Assembly (NCBI RefSeq): GCF_016744155.1
Contig: NZ_JADGEW010000019.1
Coordinates: 1 to 64,000 of the forward strand
DNA: 64,000 nt
Direction: 5' to 3'
Origin: Amphritea sp.
Lineage (GTDB): Bacteria > Pseudomonadota > Gammaproteobacteria > Pseudomonadales > Balneatricaceae
The position numbers and the translations under genes were made by a program. How positions within the stretch are numbered: the stretch's first letter is position 1; every line of letters starts with the position of its first letter. This document shows, piece by piece, positions 10,133-19,293 of this stretch. The notes beneath the pieces are model-generated. The model was not told the origin of the DNA, searched no databases, and worked only from the letters and a program-made list of their open reading frames with translations.

Positions 10133-10260
10133 GATAATATTACCTATACATCAGTCTAAATACTTTAACTTCAACAAGTTATCAGTACTCGACGACCTTA
10201 TAATTATTGGTTGTAAACCGAGGTCTACAACGTCAAAAATCCCCGGACCAGTCCGAAGGA
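10133..10260 (-). promoter_or_regulatory. 5' leader of rplM-rpsI
   Basis: Untranslated leader inferred from the promoter position. Read on the minus strand it contains a GGACTGGTCC hairpin followed shortly by GGGG and five T, which could act as an attenuator or as part of the ribosomal-protein feedback site. No recognised riboswitch. Confidence 0.45.
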
Positions 10261-10266
10261 GCGCGG

Positions 10267-10295
10267 ATTATACTGCAACTGCGAAAAGATGCCAA
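10267..10295 (-). promoter_or_regulatory. Strong promoter of rplM-rpsI
   Basis: Minus strand TTGGCA (10295-10290), 17-bp spacer, perfect TATAAT (10272-10267). It is about 135 bp upstream of rplM. Confidence 0.8.
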
Positions 10296-10310
10296 CTAAA
10301 TTTAGCCGCT

Positions 10311-10370
10311 AGCTGCTAGAACGCGACTTCGTCGCTGCCAGACACAAAGCTTCGCTTTGCTTGCTAGAAA
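10311..10370 (-). repeat. REP-like palindromic element, inverted copy
   Basis: Read on the minus strand: CTAGCAA, stem-loop GCAAAGCGAAGCTTTG, then GTCTGGCA, then a second stem GCGACGAAGTCGC and a further CTAGCAG. It is the same design as the two plus-strand copies in this gap, in opposite orientation. Confidence 0.75.
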
Positions 10371-10480
10371 AGAACAAACAAAAACCAAAACGATAAAAGC
10401 GATTTACCACAGAGAACACAAAGGACATTGAGAAGAGCTTTCTAAAAGAATCTAACTCCGAAGACCTAGTATTCCAAAAC

Positions 10481-10568
10481 AAAAAAGCCACCAACAGCAA
10501 CCTTTCTTTTCTAGCAAGTCGCGAAGCGACGTCTAACCACTAGCAAGCGGCGAAGCCGCGTCTGACGA
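10481..10568 (+). repeat. REP-like element, paired stem-loops (copy 1)
   Basis: Starts AAAAAAGCCACCAA and contains two tandem modules of the form CTAGCAA-stem-GTCT: GTCGCGAAGCGAC (10518-10530) and GCGGCGAAGCCGC (10547-10559). It is a near duplicate of 10617-10706. Confidence 0.8.
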
Positions 10569-10616
10569 CTATATTAACCTCATCGGCGTGAGGGCACACC
10601 TCCTACAAACACCTCA

Positions 10617-10706
10617 CAAAAAAGCCACCAATAGGTGACTCTTCCGTTCTAGCAATTCGCGCAGCGATGTCTAACCACTAGCAAGCGGCGAAGCCGTGTC
10701 TGGCAA
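10617..10706 (+). repeat. REP-like element, paired stem-loops (copy 2)
   Basis: Same architecture as 10481-10568: AAAAAAGCCACCAA, then CTAGCAA-TTCGCGCAGCGAT-GTCTAACCA and CTAGCAA-GCGGCGAAGCCGT-GTCTGGCAA. It ends just before the 3' end of zapE. Apart from these elements the 10300-10712 gap shows no gene. Confidence 0.8.
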
Positions 10707-10712
10707 CTGCCG

Positions 10713-11822
10713 TTATGCCCGATGCTCTTTCGCCAGGTATTCGTGCGACTGCATCTCTAGCAAGCGGCTCTGCGTTCGCTGAATTTCGAACTCCAATCGC
10801 CCTTCGCTGTAGATTTCATGAATAGATTTCTCAGCAGAGAGAATCAACTTCACACCACTGTCATAAAACTCATCTACCAGGTTAACAAAGCGGCGTGCCG
10901 CATCATCATTGTTACGACCCAGCTGTGGTACATTACTAATCAGTACCGCATGAAAAATCTTACCCAGCTCGATATAGTCGTTCTGGCTCCGAGGCCCTTC
11001 ACAAAGCTCGGCAAAATCAAACCAGACAACATCCTCACAGCAGCGACGGAACTTAATATCGCGGCCATTAATATCCAACACGTCAGACTCGACCACTTCA
11101 TCAATATCCGGCGCCAGACTTACAAAGCTTTGATTCAGACTCACATCAGCGGCATCATCCAGCGGGAAGTGATATAGCTCTGCTTGTTCTAGCGTACGTA
11201 AACGGTAGTCAACGCCACTATCAACATTTACCACTTCGGTGAATTTATTCAGCATATCAATTGCCGGCAGAAAACGAGCTCTCTGAAGCCCGTTCTCATA
11301 CAAACCATCAGGGACGATATTTGAAGTTGCCACCAGCGACACGCCGTTTTTAAACAGCTCTTCAAGAAGACCGCCGAGAATCATTGCATCGGTAATATCG
11401 GTAACGAAGAACTCATCAAAACAGATTATCTGAAACTCTTCCGCATACTTCTTACCAATCGCAACCAGAGGGTTAGGCGTGCCGTCCAGCAGTCTCAGCT
11501 CTTTATGAACACGCTGCATAAAACGATGGAAGTGGGTACGCTCTTTGCGCTCAAACGGCAGGCTATCAAAAAAGGTATCCATCAGATAGGTTTTACCCCG
11601 CCCAACACCTCCCCAGAAATAGATCCCTTTTACCGGTTCAACCTGTTGCTTCTTAAACCTGCTGGATAAACGCCCCACCAAACCCACAGGCTTTGGAGCA
11701 CGCTGCTGAGCTACCAGATCATCAAAAAGACGCTGCAGGTGCTTAACCGCAACTTCCTGAGCCGCATCGTAGGAAAAGTCATCCCGTTCAAGATCTTTTT
11801 TATAACGCTCTATAGGAGTCAT
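10713..11822 (-). CDS. zapE: Cell division ATPase ZapE (AFG1 family)
   Basis: ZapE is a P-loop ATPase of the AFG1/YhcM family that acts on the FtsZ ring late in division, especially under stress. Visible are Walker A GGVGRGKTYLMD, Walker B IICFDEFFVTDI and sensor-like SLVATSNIVPDGLY. The frame opens with TTG at 11843; ATG codons follow at 11834 and 11822. The last, giving MTPIERYKKDLE as in related proteins (369 aa), is preferred, though no start has a strong ribosome site. Confidence 0.93.
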   Translation of the reverse strand: MTPIERYKKDLERDDFSYDAAQEVAVKHLQRLFDDLVAQQRAPKPVGLVGRLSSRFKKQQVEPVKGIYFWGGVGRGKTYLMDTFFDSLPFERKERTHFHRFMQRVHKELRLLDGTPNPLVAIGKKYAEEFQIICFDEFFVTDITDAMILGGLLEELFKNGVSLVATSNIVPDGLYENGLQRARFLPAIDMLNKFTEVVNVDSGVDYRLRTLEQAELYHFPLDDAADVSLNQSFVSLAPDIDEVVESDVLDINGRDIKFRRCCEDVVWFDFAELCEGPRSQNDYIELGKIFHAVLISNVPQLGRNNDDAARRFVNLVDEFYDSGVKLILSAEKSIHEIYSEGRLEFEIQRTQSRLLEMQSHEYLAKEHRA

Positions 11823-12086
11823 GCTAGAAACCATACCATTCAAACTAAAACAGATAATAAAAGGAGCAAATCAAGGTTCGGCACTTTACTCCTCACACAC
11901 GTTTTTTGCAATGCAACATAAGGCGAGACCAAAGGCTGAAGCCCAAACAATTGGCTTGCCAGATGCCCGTAAAGCAGCATAACAATAACGATATTTATAA
12001 AACTACTGATTTTGGTTTTAATGCACGAACTACAGACAAGCGAAACGTTCCGACACGCGAAACAGCTGGATTTCTCACTTCAGCTT

Positions 12087-12797
12087 TTAACCAATTCCCA
12101 GCAAAGACACCAGCAGTGGCAGCATAAATGCAGTAAAAGCGCCGGTCATTCCCATCGCCAGACCACCAAACGCCCCCGCCATTAATCCATACTCAAAGGC
12201 ATAGGCTGTCCCCATACCATGCGCAGAGACTCCCAGCGTAAAACCCTTAACGGCTTCGTCGGTTATATTCAAAATTCGATAGATCGCTGGCGCTAAGACA
12301 CAACCTATTGCCCCGGTAATAAGCACCAACCCTGACGCCAGCGAAGGATACCCCCCTAACTTCTCAGCTATTCCGATAGCGATAGGCGAAGTCACCGACT
12401 TCGGCGCGATTGATAACAACGTACCAACAGAGGCGTCCAGTGCCTGCGCGACCAGAAGCGCGGAAGCCGCAGCGGTGATAGCACCCGCCATACAGGCAAC
12501 TATCAGAGGCAAAAGCATCTTCTTCACTCGCTCAAAGTGATCGAAAAGCGGCACAGCTAAAGCCACCGTCGCAGGCCCTAGCAAAAAATGAATAAACTGC
12601 GCCCCTTCAAAATAGGTCTCATAGGAGGTACCCGTCAGCAGCAAAAACACAATAATCAGAGAAAGCGATACCAATACAGGGTGTAACAATGGAGTTCCAC
12701 CCAGGCGACGATTAAACCAGGATGTCGCAATAAAGGTCATGATAGTGACGATCAGCCACATGAGAGGCTTAGCTGTGAAAAACACCCAGAACTCCAT
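12087..12797 (-). CDS. lrgB: LrgB/CidB family membrane protein
   Basis: This 236-aa integral membrane protein (about seven helices) is of the LrgB family, partner of the holin-like LrgA. The pair has been linked to murein hydrolase control and, in several bacteria and plastids, to export of small organic acids such as glycolate or pyruvate. Family motifs: PKSVTSPIAIGIAEKLGG and GVSAHGMGTAYAFEYG. It overlaps the lrgA stop by one base. Confidence 0.9.
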   Translation of the reverse strand: MEFWVFFTAKPLMWLIVTIMTFIATSWFNRRLGGTPLLHPVLVSLSLIIVFLLLTGTSYETYFEGAQFIHFLLGPATVALAVPLFDHFERVKKMLLPLIVACMAGAITAAASALLVAQALDASVGTLLSIAPKSVTSPIAIGIAEKLGGYPSLASGLVLITGAIGCVLAPAIYRILNITDEAVKGFTLGVSAHGMGTAYAFEYGLMAGAFGGLAMGMTGAFTAFMLPLLVSLLGIG

Positions 12798-13159
12798 CAG
12801 CTATTATCCTGATTGAGATTGTGCAATTTTTTCGCAGAAGGATTCAAAATCAAGGCCGTCACAACAATCGTCAGCGCGGTGCTGACAATCAGCGCTAGCA
12901 GAATAGCCAACCAATCCTGTTTCAGTAATCCAAAGTGGGTCATCAGACCGACACCCGCCGGAACAAAAAGCAGGGCAAGATGCTTAAGCAAAGCCTCACT
13001 CGGAATACGCAGACATTCCGGCACTTCACCCTTAAGAATCAAACCGATCAACAGCAGCACCATACCCACAACAGGGCCGGGCACAGGCATTCCAATAGCG
13101 ATAACAATTAATTCGCCAGCAAACTGGAAAATCAGCAATATCAAAAAACCTATTAGCAC
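12797..13159 (-). CDS. lrgA: LrgA/CidA family holin-like membrane protein
   Basis: A small membrane protein with four predicted helices and the motif IGMPVPGPVVGMVLLL typical of CidA/LrgA. The open frame extends to 13225, but a GTG at 13159 preceded by GGAGCTAAT gives the family-like start VLIGFLILLIFQFAGE and avoids overlapping the upstream gene by 44 bp, so the 120-aa form is chosen. It is coupled to lrgB. Confidence 0.88.
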   Translation of the reverse strand: MLIGFLILLIFQFAGELIVIAIGMPVPGPVVGMVLLLIGLILKGEVPECLRIPSEALLKHLALLFVPAGVGLMTHFGLLKQDWLAILLALIVSTALTIVVTALILNPSAKKLHNLNQDNS

Positions 13160-13181
13160 ATTAGCTCCAACATACTCAGAC

Positions 13182-13760
13182 TCACAACCAAAGCCGTATA
13201 GCTTCAACCCCGGCATACACACCAAATGTGATAAACAACAACCCAGATACTCTATGCAGCCAGATAATAGAGATATATCGCATTAACGCCCGCCCTGCTA
13301 TTACACCTATAGCCGAAGTCATCACTAACGCTAGCGTTGCACCCAGCCATACAGGCACTGGAGGTTCTGCACTCGCAAGCCCCATCACCGCTAACTGAGT
13401 TTTATCTCCCAACTCAGCAAGAAAGATCATAACCAATGCAGAGAGAAAAACACTTTTTAACGAAAGCGCCTTAGCCTCGTCCTCATCATCTTCCTGAGTC
13501 ATAAATGACTGCACACCGAACCAGAGAAATAGCAAGGCCACAACACTTAGAACAACCTCTCGAGGAAACCAGGTTGCCGCAACAGAACCCACAGCAACGG
13601 CTAGAAGATTCAGCACTGCAAACGCTATCACCGCACCTAACAGCACCGGAAAAGCTCTGTAACGGGCAGCAAGGGTCATACATACCAGCTGACTTTTATC
13701 ACCAAACTCTGCTAGAAACACCAACAGAAACGCACCGACCAAACTTCCCAGTTGATCCAT
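13182..13760 (-). CDS. Gdt1/TMEM165 family cation exporter (UPF0016)
   Basis: This 192-aa membrane protein is of the UPF0016/TMEM165 family, whose members exchange Mn2+ or Ca2+ for protons. It shows the two hallmark repeats, EFGDKSQL near residue 18 and ELGDKTQL near residue 115, each in a hydrophobic helix, with an acidic linker (EDDEDEAK) between the two halves. Bacterial relatives such as MneA export manganese; that substrate is inferred here. It may be co-transcribed with lrgAB downstream. Confidence 0.92.
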   Translation of the reverse strand: MDQLGSLVGAFLLVFLAEFGDKSQLVCMTLAARYRAFPVLLGAVIAFAVLNLLAVAVGSVAATWFPREVVLSVVALLFLWFGVQSFMTQEDDEDEAKALSLKSVFLSALVMIFLAELGDKTQLAVMGLASAEPPVPVWLGATLALVMTSAIGVIAGRALMRYISIIWLHRVSGLLFITFGVYAGVEAIRLWL

Positions 13761-13823
13761 ATAACTTAACGCCCTGATACTTTAATTTAGGCAAGAACAC
13801 TAAAGCCCGAAGTAGGCCACCAT

Positions 13824-14414
13824 TTAACTCTCAGCTTTTAACTTTTCCAACGCCTTTAATTCATGAAAGGTATTCAGATTACTTAACTGCTCAGGGGCAT
13901 CACCAATATCAACCAATCGCATTGAATGATTTCTCATCCAACGCTGCACAGCACGCTGCCCCCCTTCCAACCATTTTTCCAAGTCACCCACCAGCGACAA
14001 AGGAACAACTGCATGCAAAGGATGGAGCTTATCGCCTTCTGACAGAACAGTAATACCCTGAGGATTTTCTTTAGCCGATGTTAGCAAGCGTTTAATTAGC
14101 GACAATTCTAGAAGCGGCGTATCACAAGGCAAAACTAAAACCTGCGCTGACTGACAAACCTTAAGCCCGGCAAGAATACCCGCCAAAGGCCCTTGAAAAC
14201 CCTCCAAAGCATCTTCCACTACCTGGTCGGCTAGGCCCGCATATTCCGGAAGATTACGGTTACAACTAATGATGATATTTGCTTCAATGGGCCTGACCAG
14301 TTCAACAGTAAAGGCGACCATTGGCTGTGACTTAAACGCCACCAGCCCCTTATCACGCCCTTCCATACGCCGACCTTCACCGCCGGCTAGAATAATGACA
14401 TCCAATGAGTTCAA
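13824..14414 (-). CDS. mobA: Molybdenum cofactor guanylyltransferase
   Basis: MobA attaches GMP from GTP to Mo-molybdopterin, giving the MGD cofactor of DMSO-reductase-family enzymes. The 196-aa protein has ILAGGEGRRMEGRDKGLVAF, the nucleotidyltransferase loop, and LPCDTPLL. It overlaps the end of moaD by 4 bp (ATGA), so the two are coupled in a molybdenum-cofactor block with moeA and moaB. Confidence 0.94.
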   Translation of the reverse strand: MNSLDVIILAGGEGRRMEGRDKGLVAFKSQPMVAFTVELVRPIEANIIISCNRNLPEYAGLADQVVEDALEGFQGPLAGILAGLKVCQSAQVLVLPCDTPLLELSLIKRLLTSAKENPQGITVLSEGDKLHPLHAVVPLSLVGDLEKWLEGGQRAVQRWMRNHSMRLVDIGDAPEQLSNLNTFHELKALEKLKAES

Positions 14415-14656
14415 CCACCCGTTACAGGAGGAAAGAAAGCAACTTCATCACCATCTGAAATAGCAGTCTCCAAAGGTACAATCTCCTGATTGACCGAACA
14501 CAGCAGCTGACCGCCTAAAGCCTGCTCCCAATCCGCACCCTGCGTTTTAAGCTGACCTAAAAGCTCTGCAGCACTCCCAACACCATCGAACGGATGAGTC
14601 ATCTGACCAACACCCAACACTTCTCGCAGAGAAGCAAAAAAGAGCACGTTTACCAT
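14411..14656 (-). CDS. moaD: Molybdopterin synthase sulfur-carrier subunit
   Basis: MoaD is the ubiquitin-like small subunit whose C-terminal Gly-Gly carries the thiocarboxylate used to make molybdopterin. The protein ends FFPPVTGG, the expected tail. The start is placed at 14656 (MVNVLFFASLREVLG, 81 aa) with AAGGTGTTGAT upstream; the frame opens at 14707 but the extra 17 residues do not look like the family. No moaE is in the window. Confidence 0.92.
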   Translation of the reverse strand: MVNVLFFASLREVLGVGQMTHPFDGVGSAAELLGQLKTQGADWEQALGGQLLCSVNQEIVPLETAISDGDEVAFFPPVTGG

Positions 14657-14740
14657 ATCAACACCTTTACCAACACTGATCTCAGCACTTTCTACAGCCT
14701 GAAACAAATTCAGACCTAAAATAAGAGCTGAAGCAAAAAT

Positions 14741-15982
14741 CTAATTCAAAACTTCACTAAACGGAATAAACGTCATACGTTCACCCTCGGATATCACAGT
14801 ATTCGGAGGGACAACCAAATACCCTGCAGCACTAACAGATGAGCTTAGCACGCCGGAACTCTGACTATGCCCAAGCACCGCTCGACCTTCATTTAGCTCG
14901 ACCCGCAGATACTCCTGACGCCCAATAGCCTTAGTTCGGCTAAACCCAACCTCTACCATGAAGCTATTCGGATGAAGCGAAGACGCCCCCATTGCTTTAA
15001 GAAGAAAAGGTCTGGCTAAGATATTAAAGGTAACCAACACTGCGGCAGGGTTCCCCGGCAGCCCCAAAAATGGAACGCCATTCACATAGCCAAACGCCAT
15101 AGGTTTACCCGGCTTTATCGCCACTTTCCAGAGCCGAAGCTCACCCTGAGCCTCTACAGCCGCTTTAACATGATCTTCTTCACCAACCGATACGCCACCG
15201 CTACTGATAATACAATCGGCATTCTCAGACGCCTTCTTCAGTGCCGCTTTGGTACCCTCAAGGGAATCCTCAACAATACCGATGTCGATAACATCACAAC
15301 CCAAACCCTGTAGCAAAGCACGCAACGTAAATAGGTTCGAATTATAGATCTGACCCGGCTGCAAAGGATTCCCCGGCATAACTAACTCATCGCCCGTCGC
15401 TAACACAGCAACCTTAAGCCGCCGATACACAGCCACCCTGCCAACACCAACGGACGCCAGTACGCCAAGATGCGTAGCTTGCAACCTTGTACCCGCAGTC
15501 ATAACGACCTGTCCAGAGCGAATATCCTGCCCCCGCTGACGAATATTATTACCAGCAACCATTAGTTGGTTAATGTCTACCCAGGCAATACCATCAGTTT
15601 CACCAGCCGCTGTATTTTCCTGCATAACAACCGTGTCAGCACCTAAAGGAATTTCAGAGCCGGTAAAGATACGCGCAGCGGAGCCCTGTTCAAGCGGCAA
15701 AGGCGCAGTTCCGGCAGGAATGCGCTGAGACACTGGCAAGCGCCCTCCTTCGACTATATCAGCACTATTCAGCGCATAGCCATCCATCGCACTATTATCC
15801 TGCGGTGGAACATCCACAGACGAAAGCTGGTCCACAGCCAAAACTCGCCCTAACGCATCAGCAATCTCCAGCTCTTCAACAGAAGGAACCAGCTTCACTT
15901 CAGCCAGCAGCTTTTCCAATGCCTGGGCAACCGGCATCAGTTTTTGTGCGGGGGCATCACAGCCCCGACCACCACCACTCAT
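14741..15982 (-). CDS. moeA: Molybdopterin molybdenumtransferase
   Basis: MoeA inserts molybdate into adenylated molybdopterin. The 413-aa protein has QDNSAMDGYAL near residue 55, the MoCF-binding domain with ISSGGVSVGEEDHVK, KPGKPMAFG and GLPGNPAAVLVTF, and the C-terminal domain IV. The ATG at 15982 overlaps the moaB stop (ATGA) and is chosen over the frame opening at 15997. The extra N-terminal Gly-rich stretch (MSGGGRGCDAP) is unusual. Confidence 0.95.
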   Translation of the reverse strand: MSGGGRGCDAPAQKLMPVAQALEKLLAEVKLVPSVEELEIADALGRVLAVDQLSSVDVPPQDNSAMDGYALNSADIVEGGRLPVSQRIPAGTAPLPLEQGSAARIFTGSEIPLGADTVVMQENTAAGETDGIAWVDINQLMVAGNNIRQRGQDIRSGQVVMTAGTRLQATHLGVLASVGVGRVAVYRRLKVAVLATGDELVMPGNPLQPGQIYNSNLFTLRALLQGLGCDVIDIGIVEDSLEGTKAALKKASENADCIISSGGVSVGEEDHVKAAVEAQGELRLWKVAIKPGKPMAFGYVNGVPFLGLPGNPAAVLVTFNILARPFLLKAMGASSLHPNSFMVEVGFSRTKAIGRQEYLRVELNEGRAVLGHSQSSGVLSSSVSAAGYLVVPPNTVISEGERMTFIPFSEVLN

Positions 15983-16533
15983 CCGCGCGGTCCACAAGCA
16001 GTATCAACAACCTTGTCTTTCATCACCATCTCCACGAAATTACAAGGGCGGTGACGGGAATCCAACTGCTCACGAATAATGCCATTCCAGGCGGTTTTAC
16101 AAGCACCGGTTGACCCAGGCATACAGAAGATAACCGTCTGATTGGCAACACCGGCAAACGCACGGGATTGAACCGTAGAAGTACCAATCTCTTCATAAGA
16201 CAGCTGACGGAATAACTCACCGTATCCCTCTATCGCCTTATCAAATAAAGGCTTCAGAGCCTCAGGCGTTGTATCACGCAATGTAAAACCAGTCCCGCCC
16301 GTCACAAGCACCGCCTGAATAGTGTCATCAGCAATCCATTTGGACACAACAGCACGCAATTGATACACATCATCTATGCTGATAGCTCGATCAGCCAACA
16401 CATGCCCAGCCTCCGTCAACCCCGCCACCAGTGCATCTCCCGAAGTATCATTCTCCGGAGTGCGGGTATCGGAAACCGTCAACACCGCTATTTGCAGTGA
16501 CTGAAAAGGTACATCTTTTTTTGCGTGGCCCAT
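15979..16533 (-). CDS. moaB: Molybdenum cofactor biosynthesis protein MoaB/MogA type
   Basis: This 184-aa MoCF-biosynthesis-domain protein adenylates molybdopterin before molybdate insertion; MoaB and MogA cannot be fully separated by eye. Motifs: IAVLTVSDTRTPENDTSGD, VLVTGGTGFTLRDTTPEAL and FCMPGSTGACKTAW. It is first in the moaB-moeA pair, translationally coupled to moeA. Confidence 0.92.
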   Translation of the reverse strand: MGHAKKDVPFQSLQIAVLTVSDTRTPENDTSGDALVAGLTEAGHVLADRAISIDDVYQLRAVVSKWIADDTIQAVLVTGGTGFTLRDTTPEALKPLFDKAIEGYGELFRQLSYEEIGTSTVQSRAFAGVANQTVIFCMPGSTGACKTAWNGIIREQLDSRHRPCNFVEMVMKDKVVDTACGPRG

Positions 16534-16746
16534 AATAATTCCTGACTAAACAATTTATGTCATCTATTTGAAATACACTATAGCGAAAATCTAACGTTAC
16601 AGAACAAAAAATATACTCCGCAGAAACGACACATCATCACGATAGTTCGTGAAGAAAATTACAGTTTCCTGCTGAGGTGTAAATACCCTTAAGCTTCTAA
16701 TTCTTCAAACAAGCGTAGCGCTCCAACAATCAGACCACTCCCGCTT

Positions 16747-17526
16747 CTAAACCCACTCTCCCGCCTTACCTGCACAGACAATAAAAAAAGGATTGAGCAA
16801 GGTCTGCGGTCTTGTATTGTATAGAAGAGGGGTTAATTCAGGGTATTGCAAAACCTGGCCGCCAGCGGCTGAAACCACAGCATGAGCTGCCGCAGTATCC
16901 CATTCACAAGTCAAACCAAACCGAGGATACAAGTCAGCGGCACCTTCAGCAACAAGGCAAAGTTTCAATGAACTCCCCATCGAAACAACTTCTGCTTCAG
17001 CAAGACCGTTTACAAACGCTTTAAATGCATCTGTCTGATGTGATCGACTTCCAACTACACGCCAAACAGCACCATCATCCGGAACCTCTGAAACCTGGAT
17101 AGATTTAATCTGACCGTTTTCTTCTTTAAAAGCACCATCAGAGTCTCCCCAATACGTCACCTCAAGCGCTGGCGCATAGACAACACCAAAAACGGCTTCA
17201 CCCCGATCAATCAACGCGATATTGACGGTAAACTCATCATTTTTCTTAATAAATTCTTTGGTTCCATCAAGAGGATCAATCAACCAATATGTTTGCCAAG
17301 ACATTCGATCCAGCTGTTCACCTTCATCAGACTCTTCAGACAAAACAGGAATATTGGGAGTTAACCTTTTTAAAGCATCTACGATGCAATGATGAGACGC
17401 TAAGTCAGCCTCAGTTAAGGGGCTCTCATCCTGCTTTTCATAAATAGCAAAATCCCGGTGATATATACTCATAATTGTGGCGCCAGCTTGTTTAGCCAGA
17501 TCGATAACATCTCTATTATTGAACAT
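16747..17526 (-). CDS. cysQ: 3'(2'),5'-bisphosphate nucleotidase
   Basis: CysQ dephosphorylates 3'-phosphoadenosine 5'-phosphate (PAP) from sulfate assimilation and sulfotransfer. The protein shows the inositol-monophosphatase-superfamily metal motifs: EESDEGEQ, DPLDGTKEFIKKNDEFTVNI and CEWDTAAAHAVVSAAGG. The frame opens at 17577, but MFNNRDVIDLAK at 17526 follows an AGGCAGGT ribosome site and gives a family-like 259-aa protein. Confidence 0.94.
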   Translation of the reverse strand: MFNNRDVIDLAKQAGATIMSIYHRDFAIYEKQDESPLTEADLASHHCIVDALKRLTPNIPVLSEESDEGEQLDRMSWQTYWLIDPLDGTKEFIKKNDEFTVNIALIDRGEAVFGVVYAPALEVTYWGDSDGAFKEENGQIKSIQVSEVPDDGAVWRVVGSRSHQTDAFKAFVNGLAEAEVVSMGSSLKLCLVAEGAADLYPRFGLTCEWDTAAAHAVVSAAGGQVLQYPELTPLLYNTRPQTLLNPFFIVCAGKAGEWV

Positions 17527-17877
17527 GATACCTGCCTCACTTTGTACGAGCTCAAATCTAAAAAAACACAATACCAACCCTCATTTCCTATCATCGCAAC
17601 TAAGACTAGCAGCCTATGTGATTTTTATAGGCCATAGCATGACAATTTCGATGAATGGGAAATGCAGAGTAGATTCATTAAAAAAAGCTACTAATGAGTA
17701 AGAATAAAAGCATTCTGATCTATTTAGCCGACTATAACAGACGGGACTTTCTTGGATCTCGAACAGGAGCAACACTCACATAGTTACTCCTGTTCAAGAA
17801 TTAAGCCAAAGCATGTATAACTAACCATCATCGCTGAGGCTCAGCTTTCATTTTGAGTTTAAGTTAGGCCCACGGAA
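17527..17877. other. Gene-free gap between manC and cysQ
   Basis: 351 bp with no credible gene. It holds an inverted repeat GAACAGGAG / CTCCTGTTC at 17761-17794 and a short GCTGAG/CTCAGC palindrome near 17835, either of which may end manC transcription, although no T-run follows. Confidence 0.5.
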
Positions 17878-19293
17878 TTAAACTCTACCATACCGATCTT
17901 CCAACCGAACAATATCATCCTCACCCAAGTAAGAGCCTGATTGAATTTCAATCAACTCCAATTCAACCTTTCCTGGATTCTCAAGACAGTGAACCTCCCC
18001 TAACGGGATATAGGTTGACTGGTTTTCAGTCACCAAAAAGGTTTCTTCACCCTTAGTGACCCTGGCAGTCCCGCTCACAACAATCCAGTGCTCAGCCCGA
18101 TGATGGTGTTTCTGAACAGATAAACGAGCACCTGGCTTTACGGTAATACGTTTAACCTGATAACGGTCACCCGCATCAATCGAATCATACTTACCCCAGG
18201 GGCGATAAACCTCGCGGTGCTGGAAGGTCTCATTGCGGCCAGCCGTCTTGATATCAGCAACAATCATTTTAACATCCTGAATCCGGCTCTTATCGGCCAC
18301 CAGCAATGCATCAGGGGTATCAACCACAATCAGGTTATCCACACCCAGCGTTGTTACAAGGCGGTCGGAAGACATCACAAATGAGCCCGTTGTACTGTGA
18401 GCAATAACATCACCATCCAGCACATTGCCGCTTGCATCTTTGTCCTTAATTTCCCAAAGCGCAGCCCAACTGCCCACATCACTCCAACCAGCATCAAGAG
18501 GTAATACAACAGCCTGCTCAGTCTGTTCCATCACCGCATAATCAACCGACTCATCAGGGCAAGCTCCAAACGCCTCCGCATTTACTCGCACAAAATCCAT
18601 ATCCGTCGCAGTATCAGCCATCGCTTTCTGGCAAGCGTCCAGAATATCAGGACGAAACTTACCCAATTCTTCCAAATATCGATCAGCACGGAACATGAAC
18701 ATTCCACTATTCCAGTAATACCCACCCTCAGCAAGATAAGACTGCGCTGTTTCAAGATCAGGCTTCTCAACAAATTCAGCAACCGGATAATGTTCTGTCT
18801 TTTCCTGTTTGGACCTCTGCCCTTTAACATCAGCTTTTATATACCCATAGCCTGTTTCAGGGTGCGTCGGCACAATACCAAAGGTTACCAGCATTCCCTC
18901 TTTCGCCAAAGGCTCTGACTTTGCGATCACTTGCTGAAAAACATTTTCATCTTCAATCACATGATCAGCCGCTAACACTAGCAAACACTCGCTACCCAGC
19001 CCTTTACTCACGGCCTCTATTGCAGCCAAAGCGATAGCCGGCGCGGTATTTCGTCCAACAGGCTCAAGAAAGATTGAACAAGGCTGATTTAAAATGCGCA
19101 TCTGCTCTGCGGCCAGAAAACGGTGTTCTTCATTGCAAATTAAATTAACTTGCTCGACACGGCCTAACCGCTTAACCGTCTCCTGCAACATAGAAAGATC
19201 ACTATTCAGCGCTAAGAATTGCTTAGGATATTGAGTGCGCGAGAGAGGCCAGAGTCGAGTACCTGAACCGCCAGCCATAATGACAGGGATCAT
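17878..19293 (-). CDS. manC: Mannose-1-phosphate guanylyltransferase / mannose-6-phosphate isomerase
   Basis: This bifunctional enzyme (ManC/CpsB/AlgA type) makes GDP-mannose from mannose-1-phosphate and GTP; the C-terminal cupin carries phosphomannose isomerase activity in many relatives. Visible are [14 protein letters not shown] at the N-terminus, a signature [14 protein letters not shown], and the C-terminal [19 protein letters not shown] and [17 protein letters not shown] cupin residues. The start at 19293 (471 aa) overlaps the gmm stop as ATGA and has an AAGGAT ribosome site. With manB at 54 kb it completes the route from fructose-6-phosphate. Confidence 0.95.
   Translation of the reverse strand: MIPVIMAGGSGTRLWPLSRTQYPKQFLALNSDLSMLQETVKRLGRVEQVNLICNEEHRFLAAEQMRILNQPCSIFLEPVGRNTAPAIALAAIEAVSKGLGSECLLVLAADHVIEDENVFQQVIAKSEPLAKEGMLVTFGIVPTHPETGYGYIKADVKGQRSKQEKTEHYPVAEFVEKPDLETAQSYLAEGGYYWNSGMFMFRADRYLEELGKFRPDILDACQKAMADTATDMDFVRVNAEAFGACPDESVDYAVMEQTEQAVVLPLDAGWSDVGSWAALWEIKDKDASGNVLDGDVIAHSTTGSFVMSSDRLVTTLGVDNLIVVDTPDALLVADKSRIQDVKMIVADIKTAGRNETFQHREVYRPWGKYDSIDAGDRYQVKRITVKPGARLSVQKHHHRAEHWIVVSGTARVTKGEETFLVTENQSTYIPLGEVHCLENPGKVELELIEIQSGSYLGEDDIVRLEDRYGRV

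Noticed and set aside
13160-13225. Long form of LrgA starting at 13225
   Set aside because: It would overlap the Gdt1-like gene by 44 bp; an internal GTG with a GGAG ribosome site gives the family-typical N-terminus.
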